Assembly (NCBI GenBank): GCA_013180625.2
Contig: SNVD02007061.1
Span: 203,538-267,537, forward strand
Direction of reading: 5' to 3'
Source of the DNA: Boswellia sacra
Taxonomy: Eukaryota > Streptophyta > Magnoliopsida > Sapindales > Burseraceae
Length of the DNA: 64,000 bases
Part shown: piece after piece, positions 54,654-64,000 of the stretch
Layout of the letters: the number at the start of each line of letters is the position of its first letter
How positions within the stretch are numbered: the first letter of the stretch is position 1
Notes under the pieces: generated by a model
What the model was told of the DNA's origin: nothing
What the model saw: only the letters and a program-made list of their open reading frames with translations
Database searches by the model: none
Translations under genes and position numbers: made by a program

Positions 54654-55960
54654 TAGGATTGGCAAAAACCCGGGGCCATGTCGGGGACTCGGTTCAGTTC
54701 CGCATCCCCGGCCCCGGCAAGGAATTCAATTCCCTGCCCTTGGAAATTTCCTCGGAAATTCTGGGGCCAAGAAGTTCTATTCTTGGGCCGAGGAGTTGAA
54801 TTCCCCGGGTTATTATCCTGGTTTTTTTTTAATTTATTGCGGCAAATCATTTAATACTTGTATTTTTGTTTCATATTTCTAACCCAAAATGTGCCTATGG
54901 CCTATTGGTAGCCAAGGGCCTTTTGTCTCCCTTCAATGCTCAAGTTCAAGTCGTCAAACCAATAGCTATATTTTTTTTCTGTTAATATTATGGTTATAAA
55001 TTGTTTCTTATGGAGTTTAATGCTTAAAAGATGAGTGTAGCCTTTTGGTAATTGGGGGGATAAGTTCTTTCTTGAACCCAAGTTCAAGTCGCCCCATTAA
55101 TACATGTTTTTACTATTTTTATTAATACTATATTTATAATTTTTTCTACTGAATTAGACATTGCTTTTGCATAAATTAATTTTTTATTAAATTAGGCTTC
55201 ATTATATTTATAAAGTATAAATACTTCTATAAATTTTTTTATTAAGTTAGTCAATTATTAATTAAAATATCAATTATGAAAATACATATAATTAAGAATT
55301 AAGAAATCATTAATTTAAAGTTGAAGTTCAATTAACAATAACATAAGATAAATAATAATTTGAAATATCCAAACATTAACATCTAATTTCAGCAATATAA
55401 TTTCTAAACACATAAACAACCTAATTATCCAACTAACAATAACATAAATACATTACACATCACTCAAACATCCAAAGAAACTACAAGCATACAAAGTACA
55501 AACCAAAGTTACCAAACATCCAAAAAAACAACAATAGTCCAACACATAATTAAAGCATAAACAAAAACTACAAAGTGTACAGTAACTAGAAAAGCTTCAA
55601 AGATAAAGAAACCACACAACCCAACTACAACAAACACAAATAAACTTTATAAAGGTAATTGGGTTTTGTATTCGGGCTGGGCTTATACTTTTGTGCTTTT
55701 GGACTGGATATGCTTGTTAAAATTGTTGGAATCTTAAGTTGAGTTGGGTTTTTAAACTTTATAAATTCAATTTATACATAAAATTTATTATTCGGGGCCA
55801 GGGAACATGATCCCTGCCCCCTACCCGACCTCGGACAGTTCTTGAAAAAATATTCCCCAGCCCCGCCTTCAATCTCCAAAATTTTGGATAATTCCCCAGA
55901 CATTTTCGACCCTGGGAGCTAGGTACCCGGACCCACCGGGGTACAATTGCCATCCTTAAC
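54654..55960. mobile_element. non-autonomous hAT-like element
   Basis: The left end TAGGATTGGCAAAAACCCGGGG and the right end, which on the opposite strand reads TTAAGGATGGCAATTG then ACCCCGG, are imperfect inverted termini. GGATGGCAA termini with GC-rich GGGG/CCCC sub-terminal stretches (54660-54830 and 55793-55950) are typical of plant hAT-type elements. No transposase is encoded. An exact 8-bp target duplication was not found, so limits are good to a few bases only. Confidence 0.6.
54893..55135. mobile_element. SINE-like tandem dimer
   Basis: Two copies about 140 bp apart each have a tRNA-promoter-like pair: an A-box-like TGGCCTATTGGTAG or TAGCCTTTTGGTAA and a B-box-like AGTTCAAGTCG, followed by similar AT-rich tails. 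This is the internal polymerase III promoter arrangement of tRNA-derived SINEs. The copies lie inside the hAT-like element. Neither folds into a proper tRNA by eye. Confidence 0.4.
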
Positions 55961-56140
55961 GAAGAACCTATCAAAGGAAACACTATTTTCAAAGACAACA
56001 AAGAATTATTACTTTAATAGTCAAGAATAGGTAATTAGACAGACCAGAACTTTTTAAGCATTAAAAAACAAATTAATACAATTAGCTATAGTTAAAAGAA
56101 GTGAAGCGAGCCACCTCTCATCACTTCAAATTTCATCTCC

Positions 56141-56590
56141 GTTAGGAATTTCTTTGCAAATTGTGAGCTCACTACATGAAATTAACAGCAATGACAGGAT
56201 GTAGAAAATACTAATACTAATAATAATAATATAATTAAAAATTGAACTTAAAGCCTTGAGATCGATTTTGAGTGTGTTGCAGCTTTGAGTGCAACCTTTC
56301 AATAAACCAGCCGATGTGCGGTTCTCTTTTTGATCAATTGCAAGGGGAAGAACTCACACAACTTTCTTCTTTTGTGTCCTAAACGCTACTATTTAGTCAA
56401 AAAAAAAAAAAAAGGAAATGTGTATTATGTGCGGAGGGGCCAATGCATGCTTGTGTAATAGGACAAAGGCATGTTCATTTTTTTTATATATATAGGTAAC
56501 ACGGAGATCAATATTAATTCTTTTCCCCTTTCTTAAAATCCTCCTCGATCAAAACAATTGGAGAAATAACAAAGGACATGTAATACAATC
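56141..56590 (-). promoter_or_regulatory. TNL-associated upstream block, copy C
   Basis: Homologous to 8836-9300 and 30128-30545, most clearly AAACCAGCCGAT, TTTTTGATCAATTG, AGAACTCACACAAC, GTGTCCTAAACGCT and GAGATCAATATTAATTC. It lies upstream of the TIR exon of TNL copy 2, separated from it by 2.4 kb that includes the hAT-like insertion. Confidence 0.55.
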
Positions 56591-58785
56591 TTTTGGGCTA
56601 GCAACAATTTGCCTACTGAGGTGCCACGAAATAATGATGCCCCTGAGTTTTTGGAAATGTTAGTTTGCCCCTGTCGCCGGCCTTACAAATATTCAAATTT
56701 AATGGTTAAGGTGAAATGGTAATTTTAATATATTCTTATTGTATAACATTATAAACAATAATATTAAATCAACGAACTTAATTAAAAAATAAATTGAATA
56801 TTAATTAACTCTTCATCTTGATCTCAGTAACCAAACACCTCAGCCCCCGATCGACCTAGCTTTCTCCCATTAATGGCTTAAACTTCCTCCTCATAATAAA
56901 ATTTTAATAAAATCTTCATAATAAAATTTAATAAATTCAATTTTTTAAATTTAATAATTCAATATACCTAAAAATAAAGAAATAAAGTATACATAGTTAT
57001 GTGAATGTTTTTCGATTGATTATGTAGCCTTGGTTAATTGAAAAAATGCACTCCAAAACTGTATGTAGCGGACCTAAGAAGAGATTCCGTGAGGCCCAAG
57101 CCCCTTCTAAAATTAAAAAAATTTCATAGTCAGATTATTATTACACCCTTTCCTAAAAATAATTATAGATTTTATCTTTAACTCGTTTATGTAATTATTA
57201 CCTTTTCAAATTATATTTATTTTATGAATTATATAACATATTTGCATTGTGTCTTTATAGTTATCATTTATTTATATTAATTAGCGTAAAACTTAGTTTA
57301 CATCATAAAAAAAATTATTTTTTAGATTTTTATTACGTTTAATTATTTATAGTCTTTGTATATAAAAGTAATACTTATTATGGTTTCTTTTCTTAATTTT
57401 GAAGCAATTATGAGGAGATATTTTAAAAGAAAATTTATGTGTAAGTTGAGATCGTATCTAAGAAAGTTGTTAATGGTTCAAAACAATGTTATTCTCAAAT
57501 TCTTTTGCAAGATTTTCTTGCAAATTGCGGGACTAGAACTTGATATTCTATTATAATGCTAACTTGGGAGTATAATTAAAATTATTTTTAATGGCATTGA
57601 CAGTGATAGGATTTTGCAAAATTTTCAATATGTGAAAACTTATCGTGACAATTATGAATGTTTATGTATCCAATAAATTATTAAATATTAATATTTTATT
57701 TTGGTTTATTGTAATAGGAGTATTTTGAGAAATAAGTTTCATTATGTATCTATCTTATCCAAGTGTACTTTTCTTAATTACTTAATAATTTTTCTCATAA
57801 TATCAGGGCATAAAAAAATTATTAACTATAAAATATTAAAGATGCTCTATCTTTAATAAAATCATGGGTAGCCACTAATCATAATAATTATTTTGGTAAA
57901 AAGTAGGAGAAAAAATTCGAAAGGAAAAATAATGAAATATATGTTGGAAGATAGTTGATTCAGCACTATTTTATATATATTTAAATTATGAGAGGATCTT
58001 TGTCCTGAATTACGAAATTATAATTTTGCATTGTGCCAGAAAATTTCATAATGATTTAAAAAATAATTATTACCAGTAATTACGGCAAAACACATATGGT
58101 ATATAGAACCCGCCTGTGTTCATCCGAAATTTGTCGACCTTCAAATTGCTTACGGAAAATCGAAAAGAAATTTCCCTCACTATTTAACATAAAAATTCAG
58201 AATAAAAATTAAAATAAATAAACGATATGACATAAAAAATCAATTAGTACATTCCGAAACTAGCCCAGATTTTGAAAAATCTGCACATGGAAATAGCCAG
58301 GCAAGGCGGTAGGCATCAAAACAGAGAAAGCAGAGCTACAAGAAGGATAGGGATTCCTGTGATCAAATCATCAATGCAGCCAAGCTCTTTATTTCAGACT
58401 CCATATAAATTGTTAATAATTTAATCTTAAAAGTCCTACATAAATTTCTGTTAAATTTGAGAAAACACAATAGATACGACGAGGCAAGAGGTATATCGAT
58501 TGCATCACCTCTTCAATTTGTATGCACTGTCGCTCCCATTCAATGAAACCTGCAACATTATGTCATACATTCAGTCAAGGAAGTACTTCTTCAGGAGAAT
58601 CGATTGCATATTTTATTCCACTCAACGAGAACATTCTCTGGAAAACACCCAGAAAGCTTAATATCTAACTCCCATAAATTCGAAAATCACAAAATGAAAT
58701 GGATAATTCCCCTGGTGTTATAATGAGAATTAGACAGAGAGGCAAACAATTGATATGCATACCTTCCAATCACCACTGACAAAGC
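56591..58785. other. intergenic between two TNL copies
   Basis: Mostly AT-rich non-coding DNA. The left part (about 56600-56700) has a moderate-GC stretch with no recognised content. Sequence near 58250-58785 is the 3' flank of the better TNL copy. Confidence 0.5.
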
Positions 58786-59407
58786 TTAACATGAGCCGAG
58801 TTTTCTTTGTCTTTTGGGTTGTGATTCCTCATCGCCAGAGTTGCCAGTTCCACTAGCATCATCATACCTTCGCTTGGTTGTGGCAACATCCATTTCTGAT
58901 GCAAAAAAATCTTGTTGGAGCTCAATCAAATTTCCAGAAACAGAGCTGCTACTTTGGTTCATTTGATTCTTGTCCTCAACCACTTCTTCTTCATATATAG
59001 GATGGGCAGCACACCTCTTCACTTCCAATCCTGGGACACCCCCTTGTGACACAATTTTAAACTCAACATCATAAAAATCAGGGGACCAATCATCAAAGTC
59101 AAAAGGGATATAGTTCAGCCAAATATGGTCCGCCAAACTCTGCTGAGAACCGACTGCAAATGGACGCCCGATCCAATAAATAGGTAACTTTGACTTCAAC
59201 TCAAGAAAAAAGGTACGATCCCGACGGAGGCCAGGCAAAATCTTATGCACATAAAAAATAGCACAAACAGCATATCCCTTTTAACTTCAAATTTGGATTA
59301 CATTTTAATCTTATTGAAGAACCTTCACTTCGATGGCTGAACCACATTGGAATTTCACTTCCGGGAAGAATAATGTTGGCATCGTAAGTATCTCGATCAG
59401 GCATTTT
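58786..59407 (-). pseudogene. TNL exon 5: post-LRR C-terminal domain with frameshift
   Basis: It starts KMPDRDTYDANIILPGSEIP after a TTCAG acceptor and reads the post-LRR (C-JID-type) domain: MWFSHRSEGSSIRL, LKLKG, then, after one extra base near 59281, AVCAIFYVHKILPGL, FFLELKSKLPIYWIGRPFAV, HIWLNYIPFDFDDWSPDFYD and KIVSQGGVPGLEVKRC. The tail is acidic and ends with a basic QPKRQRK cluster that could act as a nuclear signal. Copy 2 has three A residues where this copy has four, which identifies the one-base insertion. The stop is at 58786. Confidence 0.85.
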
Positions 59408-62400
59408 CTGAACAAATAAAAAAGAATAAAGAAAAGAAAAGGAAAAAAAAAAGTCATTTGCATAATACTTAAACATAGGGAGAAAGAGAGAGAGGGAGAC
59501 CTTCAGCATTGAAATTGCCATATTATTGGACTCGAGCAATTTCCAGCAATTCACGCCAGAAATATCAACCGGTAGCTCTAGTGATTCTGGTAAATTTTCA
59601 AGTGAAGTACAATCATTTACGTCGAAAGACTGTAAATTGGAAGGAAGTTCTTGCAACGATTGAAGCCTCTTGCAACCATCCAAAATGAGTGTTATAAGGT
59701 CAGAGAGATGGCTGATGCTTGTAGGCAGAGAAACAAAATTATTATTGCTTAGATCTAAATACTGTAATGAAGCTAAGCTACCAATTTCACTAGTTAACGC
59801 CCCTTCCCCCAGATTACAGTCACCAAGATTTAGTCGTCTTAAAGAACGCAAACCCGACAAAGAAGGCAAGGATAGAGTCATGGGACCTACACTTCTTCTT
59901 GACATCAAGCTAAGGGGGAAATGTGAATACAATGAGTTTGAAGGTGGTCCACTACACCCATAAAAGGATAGTTCTTTAAGATTCTTCAAGAAAAAGATGG
60001 ATTGCACTGGTTCCCGTACAGCAGTTCCACTAAGATCAAGCTTCTCCAAACATTCTACTTGCCCTAAATTCTCAGGAACATTTTCCAATTTGCAGCAGCC
60101 AGAGAGATTCAAAGTTTTAAGAGACTCGAAAACATTGATATTACTTGGAAGACTAATAAGGTTCCAAACTTAACAAAACAAGTCCTTCCAAAAATTCAAT
60201 GGGGAATGGTAACTCTTTAATTGGAGTACCATCCAAACAAAGCTCTGACAAACATCCCATACTTCGCACAATCTCTGGAAATTTTTTTAGATTCAAGCAA
60301 CCAGAAAGTACAAGCCTATCCAAAGATGCCATATCAATCTCTCTTGGAAGAGCCTTAAGACTTGTACAATCTTTTAAATCCAATAAAATAAGCCTTTTAT
60401 GGACAAACAGAGATGAATGGATCTCACACAAACTTGTGCATCCTTCAAGAATCAGTTCTTCAAGATTTGTGACCATTGTGAAATCCGGTGTCTTCTTCAG
60501 GTTCTTAGAGTGACTAAGGCTAATGACTTTCAACCTGTGTAAAGGCTATTGAAAACAAAGAAAAGCAAAATAGCTTCTGTTAATTTATCCTAAAGATGCA
60601 CATAAAACTTAATTAATTAATTAATTAATTTATATATATGATTGAATATATCATACTTTTACTTCCGTCCACAATTGTTCAATGCGACTATGATGCAGTT
60701 TGAGTTCAACAGTATGATCCAATTGCAAACTCGATGGCAAAGATTTGGAAGCATATCCATGCCATTCAAGTAACCTTAACTCGTTAGAGAGGTATTCAAG
60801 GCCTTTGGAAAGTTGCTCATTATTGATTTTGAGCAACCTTAGGTTAGTCATCTTTGAGAAGACTCTAGCATTTGCGCTCAATGTCAATTGTTCTTCAAGC
60901 ATTATGCCTTCAACAACCTCAGTTCCCTAAAATATACAAAGCAATATATAAGTAAAGAAATTATTTTCGAAGGCATTTATACAACTATCACCAGATGTTT
61001 AATGGTTGAAAGTATTAATGGATATTAAAAAACAAAATTGCTTATAAATTAATTACTGTGTTTTCGGTCAGCATATGTAGAATATCTGCTTTTTCCCACA
61101 ATCTACTACGTTTTCCGGGCTCAAGATTTTCTCTCTTGATAATTTGTTGACCCATTTCTTGTATCAAATCATGCATCCATAATTTGTTGTCCTCATATAT
61201 GGTCAACATAGATTTATCAATTAGAACTCGTATACCAATGTCCGGATAAAAAGCACAAGCATCTAGTATTCTAGCCACATGATCTCTATTTTGCCCTTTA
61301 AAGAAGCATGCAACATCAAGAAATATTTTCTTTTCCGTGTCTTTTAGTCCATCAAAACTTATTTGAAGACTATCAATAATTCCTTTCTCAGAATCTCTAC
61401 CTAATCTTTCTAACGCACTTTTCCATTCATCAACAGTTCTACCAAACAAAAAAGAGCCTAAAACTTGAAGAGCTAAGGGAAGGCCATTGGTATACTTTAC
61501 AACATGTTTAGATAGTTCCAAATATTCTGTCAATGGTTCATAATTTTTGAAGGCTTTTAAACTAAAAAGTCGAAGAGCTTCATCGTTATTTAGTTCCTCA
61601 GCTTTGTAAACCTTATCCACTCCATGTGTCCTTAATAAATGTTTATCTCTTGTTGTTATTATGATCCTACTACCTAAACCAAACCAATCGTGCCTTCCAG
61701 ATAATTCATTTAACTGTTTTAAATCATCCACATCATCTATAACGATGAGAACTTTTTTATGCAACAACCTATTTCGTATCATTATGATTCCTTCAAAGAC
61801 ATCCCATATATTAATATTTGTTTCTCTAAAGATTTGGGAAAGAAGTTGTTTTTGCAGAGAAACTATGCCACTTTTTCTTGAAATTTCTCTAACATTAGAG
61901 AGGAAACTACTACCTTCGAATTCACAAGAAATTGAGTCATAAACAACTCTTGCCATTGTTGTCTTACCTATTCCTCCCATCCCATAAATCCCTATCATGC
62001 GAACATCATCAGACTTTGTACCTACAAGCAACTTCAGTTTCTCCAACCGAGAATTTATTCCTACTAAGCCCTCATGAGTGCCTAATGTTGTAGGACCTAA
62101 TTTACTTGATATCTCTTTGACGATATCTTTAATAAATTCTGATTCATGCCTGATAATAAATAAATAGAACATCAAATAGTCAGTGTTTTAATACCAAGAA
62201 TATATATACAATTATATAAATAATATATCTTCTTTATCACGACTGAATTCACAGGTTCCCTTATTAGTCATGCAATCATATGCATATGTTATAACATCTG
62301 AACTATGCAATTTTACGTGTAACTCACTGGTACCAAATTATAAATCCATATGTACCTCTACCGATTTGTTTGCTAGCTGGCTTCAGTAATGAAAATATAT

Positions 62401-63465
62401 CTTTCTTAAGTTTTTTTTTATAATTATTTTGCTTTAAGTTTTAGAATCTAGTTAGTTTTATAATTAAGTAGTCAAGCTATATAAGAAGTTTTTGGTGTTA
62501 GTTATCTAGCCATAAAAATATTTTATATTACTTTATTAGACTATCAAACTTACATTTGTTCTTTGTTTTGCTAGTGGTCCATTCTTTTGCTTACTATATA
62601 AGTTCACCACTTACTATTTGAGGATCAAATTAAGCTAACATTCTCAATGTAGCATGCCAAACCAATGTGTTGTAGAGAGTATGTATGTGTGTGTGTACAA
62701 GGAAGGGATCTTTTCACACAAACTCTTAACATAATTTATTGACACAATTTTTTTATCCTTGATCTCACTAAATCCAATTGTTGAAATTGAAAATAAAAAG
62801 TTTGCATTTATTACTGGTAATTCATAAATCATCTGAACCATTAGATTTTTTGGACCAATAGCTAGAAATTTGTGTTTAGTTTTGCAACAAAAGATCCTTT
62901 TGTATACACACACACACACACATTCAAAAGGGGTTTCTTTCCGCAATCACTTATAAAGAAGAAATAACAAATGTTACCTGTGCTTTAAATCCCATCCACA
63001 GAGATTGGCTACCTCAATTAAAGTACTCCTCCAATTTTGTACCTTTTGTGGTTCATCTCTAAAAGTTTCTTCATGTTTAGCAAATGCCTCATGAAAATCT
63101 CCAGTTTGTTTCCTTACAATAGATGGATCCACATCATAGAAAATCGGAATAACAATTTGTTTCATCATCTTCATGCATTGAACAATCTTAACAAGTTCAT
63201 CCAAGCACCAAGTAGAAGAAGCATAGTTTTTTGAGAAAATGATAAGTGAGATTCTTGATCCTTCAATTGCTTTGAAGAGCTCTGGTGAAATGGATTTTCC
63301 CTTCTCAAGTTCTTTGTCATCCTTAAATATGGTAACTCCTCTGTGTTTCAAAGCAGAATGTAGATGATCAGTGAAACTTTTACGTGTGTCTTCACCTCTA
63401 AAGCTTAGGAAAACATCATATTTCCAATGAGGAGGAGTACGCGAGGAGGATCCTTGAACACTCAT
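58786..63465 (-). CDS. TIR-NBS-LRR disease-resistance gene, best copy, probably disrupted
   Basis: A five-exon TNL gene: exons 62978-63465, 61057-62149, 60657-60926, 59501-60545 and 58786-59407, all joined by GT-AG introns in consistent phase. Such proteins are intracellular immune receptors: TIR is an NADase signalling domain, NB-ARC a nucleotide switch, LRR a recognition surface. TIR and NB-ARC motifs are intact. Two indels break the second half: a frameshift near 60164 (11 bases missing relative to copy 2) giving a stop at 60153, and one extra base near 59281. As written the product is about 747 residues, TIR-NBS with a short LRR. Sequencing error cannot be excluded without reads. Confidence 0.85.
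59408..59500 (-). other. 93-nt in-frame intron
   Basis: The GT-AG intron between exons 4 and 5 is 93 nt, a multiple of three, and has no stop in the reading frame. Retention would add 31 mainly hydrophobic residues. Confidence 0.7.
59501..60545 (-). pseudogene. TNL exon 4: LRR domain with frameshift
   Basis: It starts PLHRLKVISLSHSKNLKKTP after a CAATAG acceptor and continues LEELILEGCTSLCEIHSSL, LILLDLKDCTSLKALPREI and LCLDGTPIKELPFPIEFLEG. Near 60164 the frame shifts: by comparison with copy 2, eleven bases of the DCKN region are missing, which creates a stop at 60153. LRR sequence resumes in another frame (NLSGCCKLENVPENL, LRSLRRLNLGDCNLGEG, LQYLDLSNNNFVSLP, LDGCKRLQSLQELPSN) to a donor at 59499-59500. 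Confidence 0.85.
60657..60926 (-). CDS. TNL exon 3: first LRR exon
   Basis: Residues about 528-617, following an ATTTTAG acceptor in phase 0. It reads GTEVVEGIMLEEQL, then ARVFSKMTNLRLLKINNEQL, LEYLSNELRLLEWHGYASKS, LPSSLQLDHTVELKLHHSRI and EQLWTEVK. The GTEVVEGI start and LRLLEWHGY word are characteristic of this exon in eudicot TNLs. The donor is GTATGA at 60655-60656. The equivalent exon is absent from TNL copy 2. Confidence 0.9.
61057..62149 (-). CDS. TNL exon 2: NB-ARC domain
   Basis: Residues about 164-527. After a TTATCAG acceptor, the linker leads to the P-loop GMGGIGKTT (219-227, Lys225). Kinase-2 is VLIVIDDVDDLKQLNEL (about 296-312), RNBS-B GSRIIITTRDKHLL, GLPL at 385-388, RNBS-D FLDVACFFKG (439-448) and MHD at 488-490 in LWMHDLIQEMG. 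All signatures of a TNL-type ATP/ADP switch are present and in order, with no frame break. The donor is at 61055-61056. The exon is the collinear reference for the relics at 17785 and 48985. Confidence 0.92.
62978..63465 (-). CDS. TNL exon 1: TIR domain
   Basis: Residues 1-163. The start ATG at 63465 gives MSVQGSSSRTPPHWKYDVFL; the TIR strand A motif KYDVFLSFRGEDTRKSF spans residues 15-31. The loop YASSTWCLDEL (residues 81-91) holds Glu90 at the position of the catalytic glutamate of plant TIR NADases. The exon ends in QNWRSTLIEVANLCGWDLKH with a CAG|GTAACA donor at 62977. It is intact, about the usual TIR length, and is the reference for the relics at 29345 and 53130. A short S/T-rich N-terminus is present and no transit peptide is seen. 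Confidence 0.9.
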
Positions 63466-64000
63466 GGCAGCCTTTTTACCTGTGAATAAATTTCCATAAA
63501 AATTTAAAAAATATAAGTAAATGATGATCTTAAATCGAGAGTCAAAGTTTCGACCTACTACATTGTAGATAGTTAATTTCCAATTTTATTTTTATGATAG
63601 AACAAATGTTTATGAATTTGACCCTTATGTTAAGTAAAAAACCAGACTAAAGTTTGCTTAACTCACACAATTAATTATTTATTTTCTAAATATTGAGAAC
63701 AATTTACAAGATTGTTAAAATATCAATTTATTTGGTGAAAATCTAGTTAATTGATTCAAATTTTCATATTTTACAATTAAAAGAAGATTGATAAATAAAA
63801 GAACAAAAAAAATGTTAATGAGAAAAGTGAAACATATTTTAGCAGTTGCGTTCTTGAAGAGGATTATTTGCAAGTTCTTTAATCAAATTTTCAAATCAAT
63901 TAATATCTTAACAATTTATTGATAGAGTGGCTGTAATTTTTTAATCAATTATAATAAAATTCATTTTGATAATAAAAATTTAAATTTAATTATGAAATTT
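63466..64000 (-). promoter_or_regulatory. upstream region of the best TNL copy
   Basis: AT-rich sequence upstream of the TIR start, presumably including promoter and 5' leader. The triplicated upstream block is not seen up to the window edge, and no unambiguous TATA box can be assigned. Confidence 0.4.

Noticed and set aside
54893..54975. tRNA gene
   Set aside because: A- and B-box-like words are present but no acceptor stem or full cloverleaf can be formed by eye; a SINE-like origin is more likely.
62681..62920. Facing (GT)n and (AC)n runs in TNL intron 1 as a designed hairpin
   Set aside because: Simple microsatellites of opposite phase in an intron are expected by chance, and the spacing is over 200 bp.

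Overview
The window is nuclear DNA of a eudicot plant. The evidence is a cluster of TIR-NBS-LRR (TNL) resistance-gene sequences with GT-AG introns (TNLs are largely absent from monocots), AT-rich intergenic DNA, and several plant retrotransposon lineages. No species is named because nothing in the sequence fixes it. There is no prokaryotic gene organisation, CRISPR array, rRNA or convincing tRNA gene.

Host genes. All recognisable TNL sequence lies on the minus strand. The best copy (58786-63465) has five exons: TIR, NB-ARC, a short LRR exon, a long LRR exon and a post-LRR domain. Two small indels, visible by comparison with its neighbour, break the LRR and C-terminal exons. A second copy (41428-53738) is a pseudogene whose last exon is split by a 5.8-kb LTR element with a perfect target duplication, and whose TIR exon carries a 171-bp MITE-like insert. 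Further remnants are a TIR exon at 29345-29832, an NB-ARC exon at about 17785-18905 and a P-loop scrap at 19420-19545. A homologous upstream block occurs three times (8836-9300, 30128-30545, 56141-56590), marking the footprints of duplicated TNL units. A decayed F-box-associated fragment lies at 6842-7245.

Mobile DNA. From left to right: a 1.8-kb LTR-like block with two kinds of tandem repeat (181-2009); a truncated Ty3/gypsy chromovirus pol with its 3' LTR (2010-4843); a complete but decayed Tnt1/Tork-type Ty1/copia element on the minus strand (10174-15707, TSD GTTCC); an endogenous caulimovirid (pararetrovirus) of one genome length with 166-bp terminal redundancy (19553-28981), itself interrupted by a 2.2-kb solo LTR-like element (22357-24603, TSD TCAAT); a chimeric Ty1/copia element whose body is Sirevirus-like and whose 5' LTR and gag start are of another lineage (about 30546-40530); a gag-protease-only Ty3/gypsy element (41643-47437, TSD ATAGG); and a hAT-like non-autonomous element containing a SINE-like dimer (54654-55960).

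How it fits together. This is a degenerating resistance-gene cluster that accumulated nested insertions: solo LTR inside endogenous virus inside TNL remnant, and a gag-only retroelement inside a TNL C-terminal exon. Nothing here is a demonstrably new system. The most informative items are the nested endogenous virus, the chimeric copia element with an inverted repeat at its junction, the gag-PR-only element, and a 77-bp near-perfect palindrome at 8441-8517. All identifications rest on reading motifs by eye; no alignment or database search was run.
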